Source of the DNA: an uncultured Saprospiraceae bacterium
GTDB lineage: Bacteria; Bacteroidota; Bacteroidia; Chitinophagales; Saprospiraceae
Assembly (NCBI GenBank): GCA_937973995.1
Contig: CALJIQ010000113.1
Coordinates: 1 to 37,935 of the forward strand
DNA length: 37,935 nt
Direction of reading: 5' to 3'
Part shown: piece after piece, positions 36,777 to 37,935 of the stretch
Position numbering within the stretch: position 1 is the stretch's first letter
How the letters are laid out: each line of letters opens with the position of its first letter
The notes under the pieces: generated by a model
Database searches by the model: none
Told to the model about the DNA's origin: nothing
What the model saw: the letters and a program-made list of their open reading frames with translations, nothing else
Made by a program: the position numbers and the translations under genes

Positions 36777-37175
36777 CTAAAGTGATTTTTCAGTTCTCTG
36801 ATTAACAGCCGTCACCTCAATTTCCAATTTTATTCGATCATCATGCAACTGTGCGCCAATAGCCGTTAAGGTAGGTCTAATATGTTCAAAGTGTTTTTTG
36901 AAAATGGGTTTGCAATCATTAAAAACACTTGGATGGGCAAAATAAAAGGTCGTTTGAACCACGTCTTCGAGACTAGCCCCCGCTTTTTCTAAAGCATTTT
37001 TAATGTTTAAAATGGTTTGCTCACATTGTTCCTGCACATTGTCTGAAATGACAGAGGTTTCGTAATTGAAGCCGGTACAGCCAGACATAAATATAAAATC
37101 TCCTACCACCACTGCTCTTGAATAACCCACTTCTTCTTCAAAGATAGAACCGGAGCTGATTAATTTTTTTTCCAT
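36777..37175 (-). CDS. ridA: RidA/YjgF/UK114 family protein
   Basis: SRAVVVGDFIFMSGCTGFNYET...QTILNIKNALEKAGASLEDVVQTTFY...RPTLTAIGAQL. Confidence 0.9.
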   Translation of the reverse strand: MEKKLISSGSIFEEEVGYSRAVVVGDFIFMSGCTGFNYETSVISDNVQEQCEQTILNIKNALEKAGASLEDVVQTTFYFAHPSVFNDCKPIFKKHFEHIRPTLTAIGAQLHDDRIKLEIEVTAVNQRTEKSL

Positions 37176-37309
37176 GTTTGATGATTATCGGTTTAATTTT
37201 TTTAGTCTTTTTATTTAATGGACTAGGTGTTGTGGAAATATAGTTTTTTGGTTGAATTATCAATATCAAGAATAGAAGTAAAATTCGATAAAATCTTCGT
37301 AATAGTAGG

Positions 37310-37349
37310 CTCTACCATAACACCATAATGCCATAACGCCAAAACACCT
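37310..37349 (-). repeat. 8-nt periodic repeat, inverted relative of 29658-29697
   Basis: + strand ctctacca taacacca taatgcca taacgcca aaacacct. Confidence 0.75.
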
Positions 37350-37585
37350 ACCCTATTATCTTTTTATAATAAAACAAGATGTTTTCCATATCGTTTTTTG
37401 TCTTTTTGCTTTGGTTCGTTTTTCCAGGTAGGTGAACTTCGAAAAGGAAGGTAAGCACTTTGTAGGGATTACAGAAAATTTCTGCTAATTAAATCATGGT
37501 ACTTGGCGAATCGAAGATACAATCTTCTAGGTTGTCCGTTGTTATTATGTTGGGTTTCAGATATAATCTGAAACCATCGATGGTT

Positions 37586-37799
37586 TTTCCTGATAATAAC
37601 GAATTGCGTACCTACAATCCAAATAGGATAGGATGGGAACACGGATCAAACGGATTCGACGGATCAAAACGGATTTCAAATTAGGACTTGTTCTATTTTA
37701 CTAGTACACGACCTATTTAGCATCCGTTCTTATCCGTTAGATCTGTTCTATCCGTGTTCTCATCCTATCTAGGTACGCAAAGTGTTACAATCAGGATTT
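37586..37799. repeat. Large imperfect palindrome
   Basis: ttgcgtacct...ataggatgggaacacggat...aacggat pairs with atccgtt..atccgtgttctcatcctat..aggtacgcaa. Confidence 0.85.
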
Positions 37800-37888
37800 T
37801 TCTTATATCCGTTGTCTGTTTTTTCTTATTATCGCTAGCTTAAATATTATAATAAAATCCGTACCTTCCCCTTTTAAAAATAATTTCA

Positions 37889-37935
37889 ATGTCAAAAATT
37901 ATAAAACTCTTGTTCGTTCTCTTTTTTGGAATTCT
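37889..37935 (+). CDS. Possible start of a secreted protein, truncated by window edge
   Basis: atgtcaaaaattataaaactcttgttcgttctctttttt = MSKIIKLLFVLFFGI signal-peptide-like. Confidence 0.4.
   Translation, partial: MSKIIKLLFVLFFGI

Overview
The window looks like Bacteroidota (probably Saprospiria-like) chromosome. Support: a SusD-type lipoprotein, ECF sigma factor plus beta-barrel pair, AT-rich intergenics and typical Bacteroidota protein families. About 30 credible CDSs are visible: SusD/RagB, three ECF sigma factors (one ECF42-like next to a YCII/DGPF protein), acetyl-CoA synthetase, a TraB/GumN-like protein, a sodium:solute symporter, a DUF1080 protein, an HTH-MNT/HEPN type VII toxin-antitoxin pair, MFS and NhaC transporters, ArsM plus a MerT-like protein, two fatty-acid desaturases, a penicillin acylase, a Gfo/Idh/MocA oxidoreductase, a tandem-HTH AraC regulator and RidA. 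No rRNA, tRNA or CRISPR array was recognised. Three signals stand out. (1) There is a dense set of intergenic palindromic, MITE/REP-like elements in several families: one sits just upstream of two start codons, one supplies a stop codon, and one family-2-like copy is nested inside a family-3 element. (2) An orphan protein at 27970-29646 appears to join an N-terminal effector-associated-like (EAD11-like) domain to a TM helix, a TolB/FlgO-like domain and TPRs. (3) A HepT/MntA module has an XRE domain fused to the antitoxin and lies next to a DUF1080 gene ending in a truncated D-aminoacylase N-terminus. All family calls come from reading motifs by eye; no database search was run.
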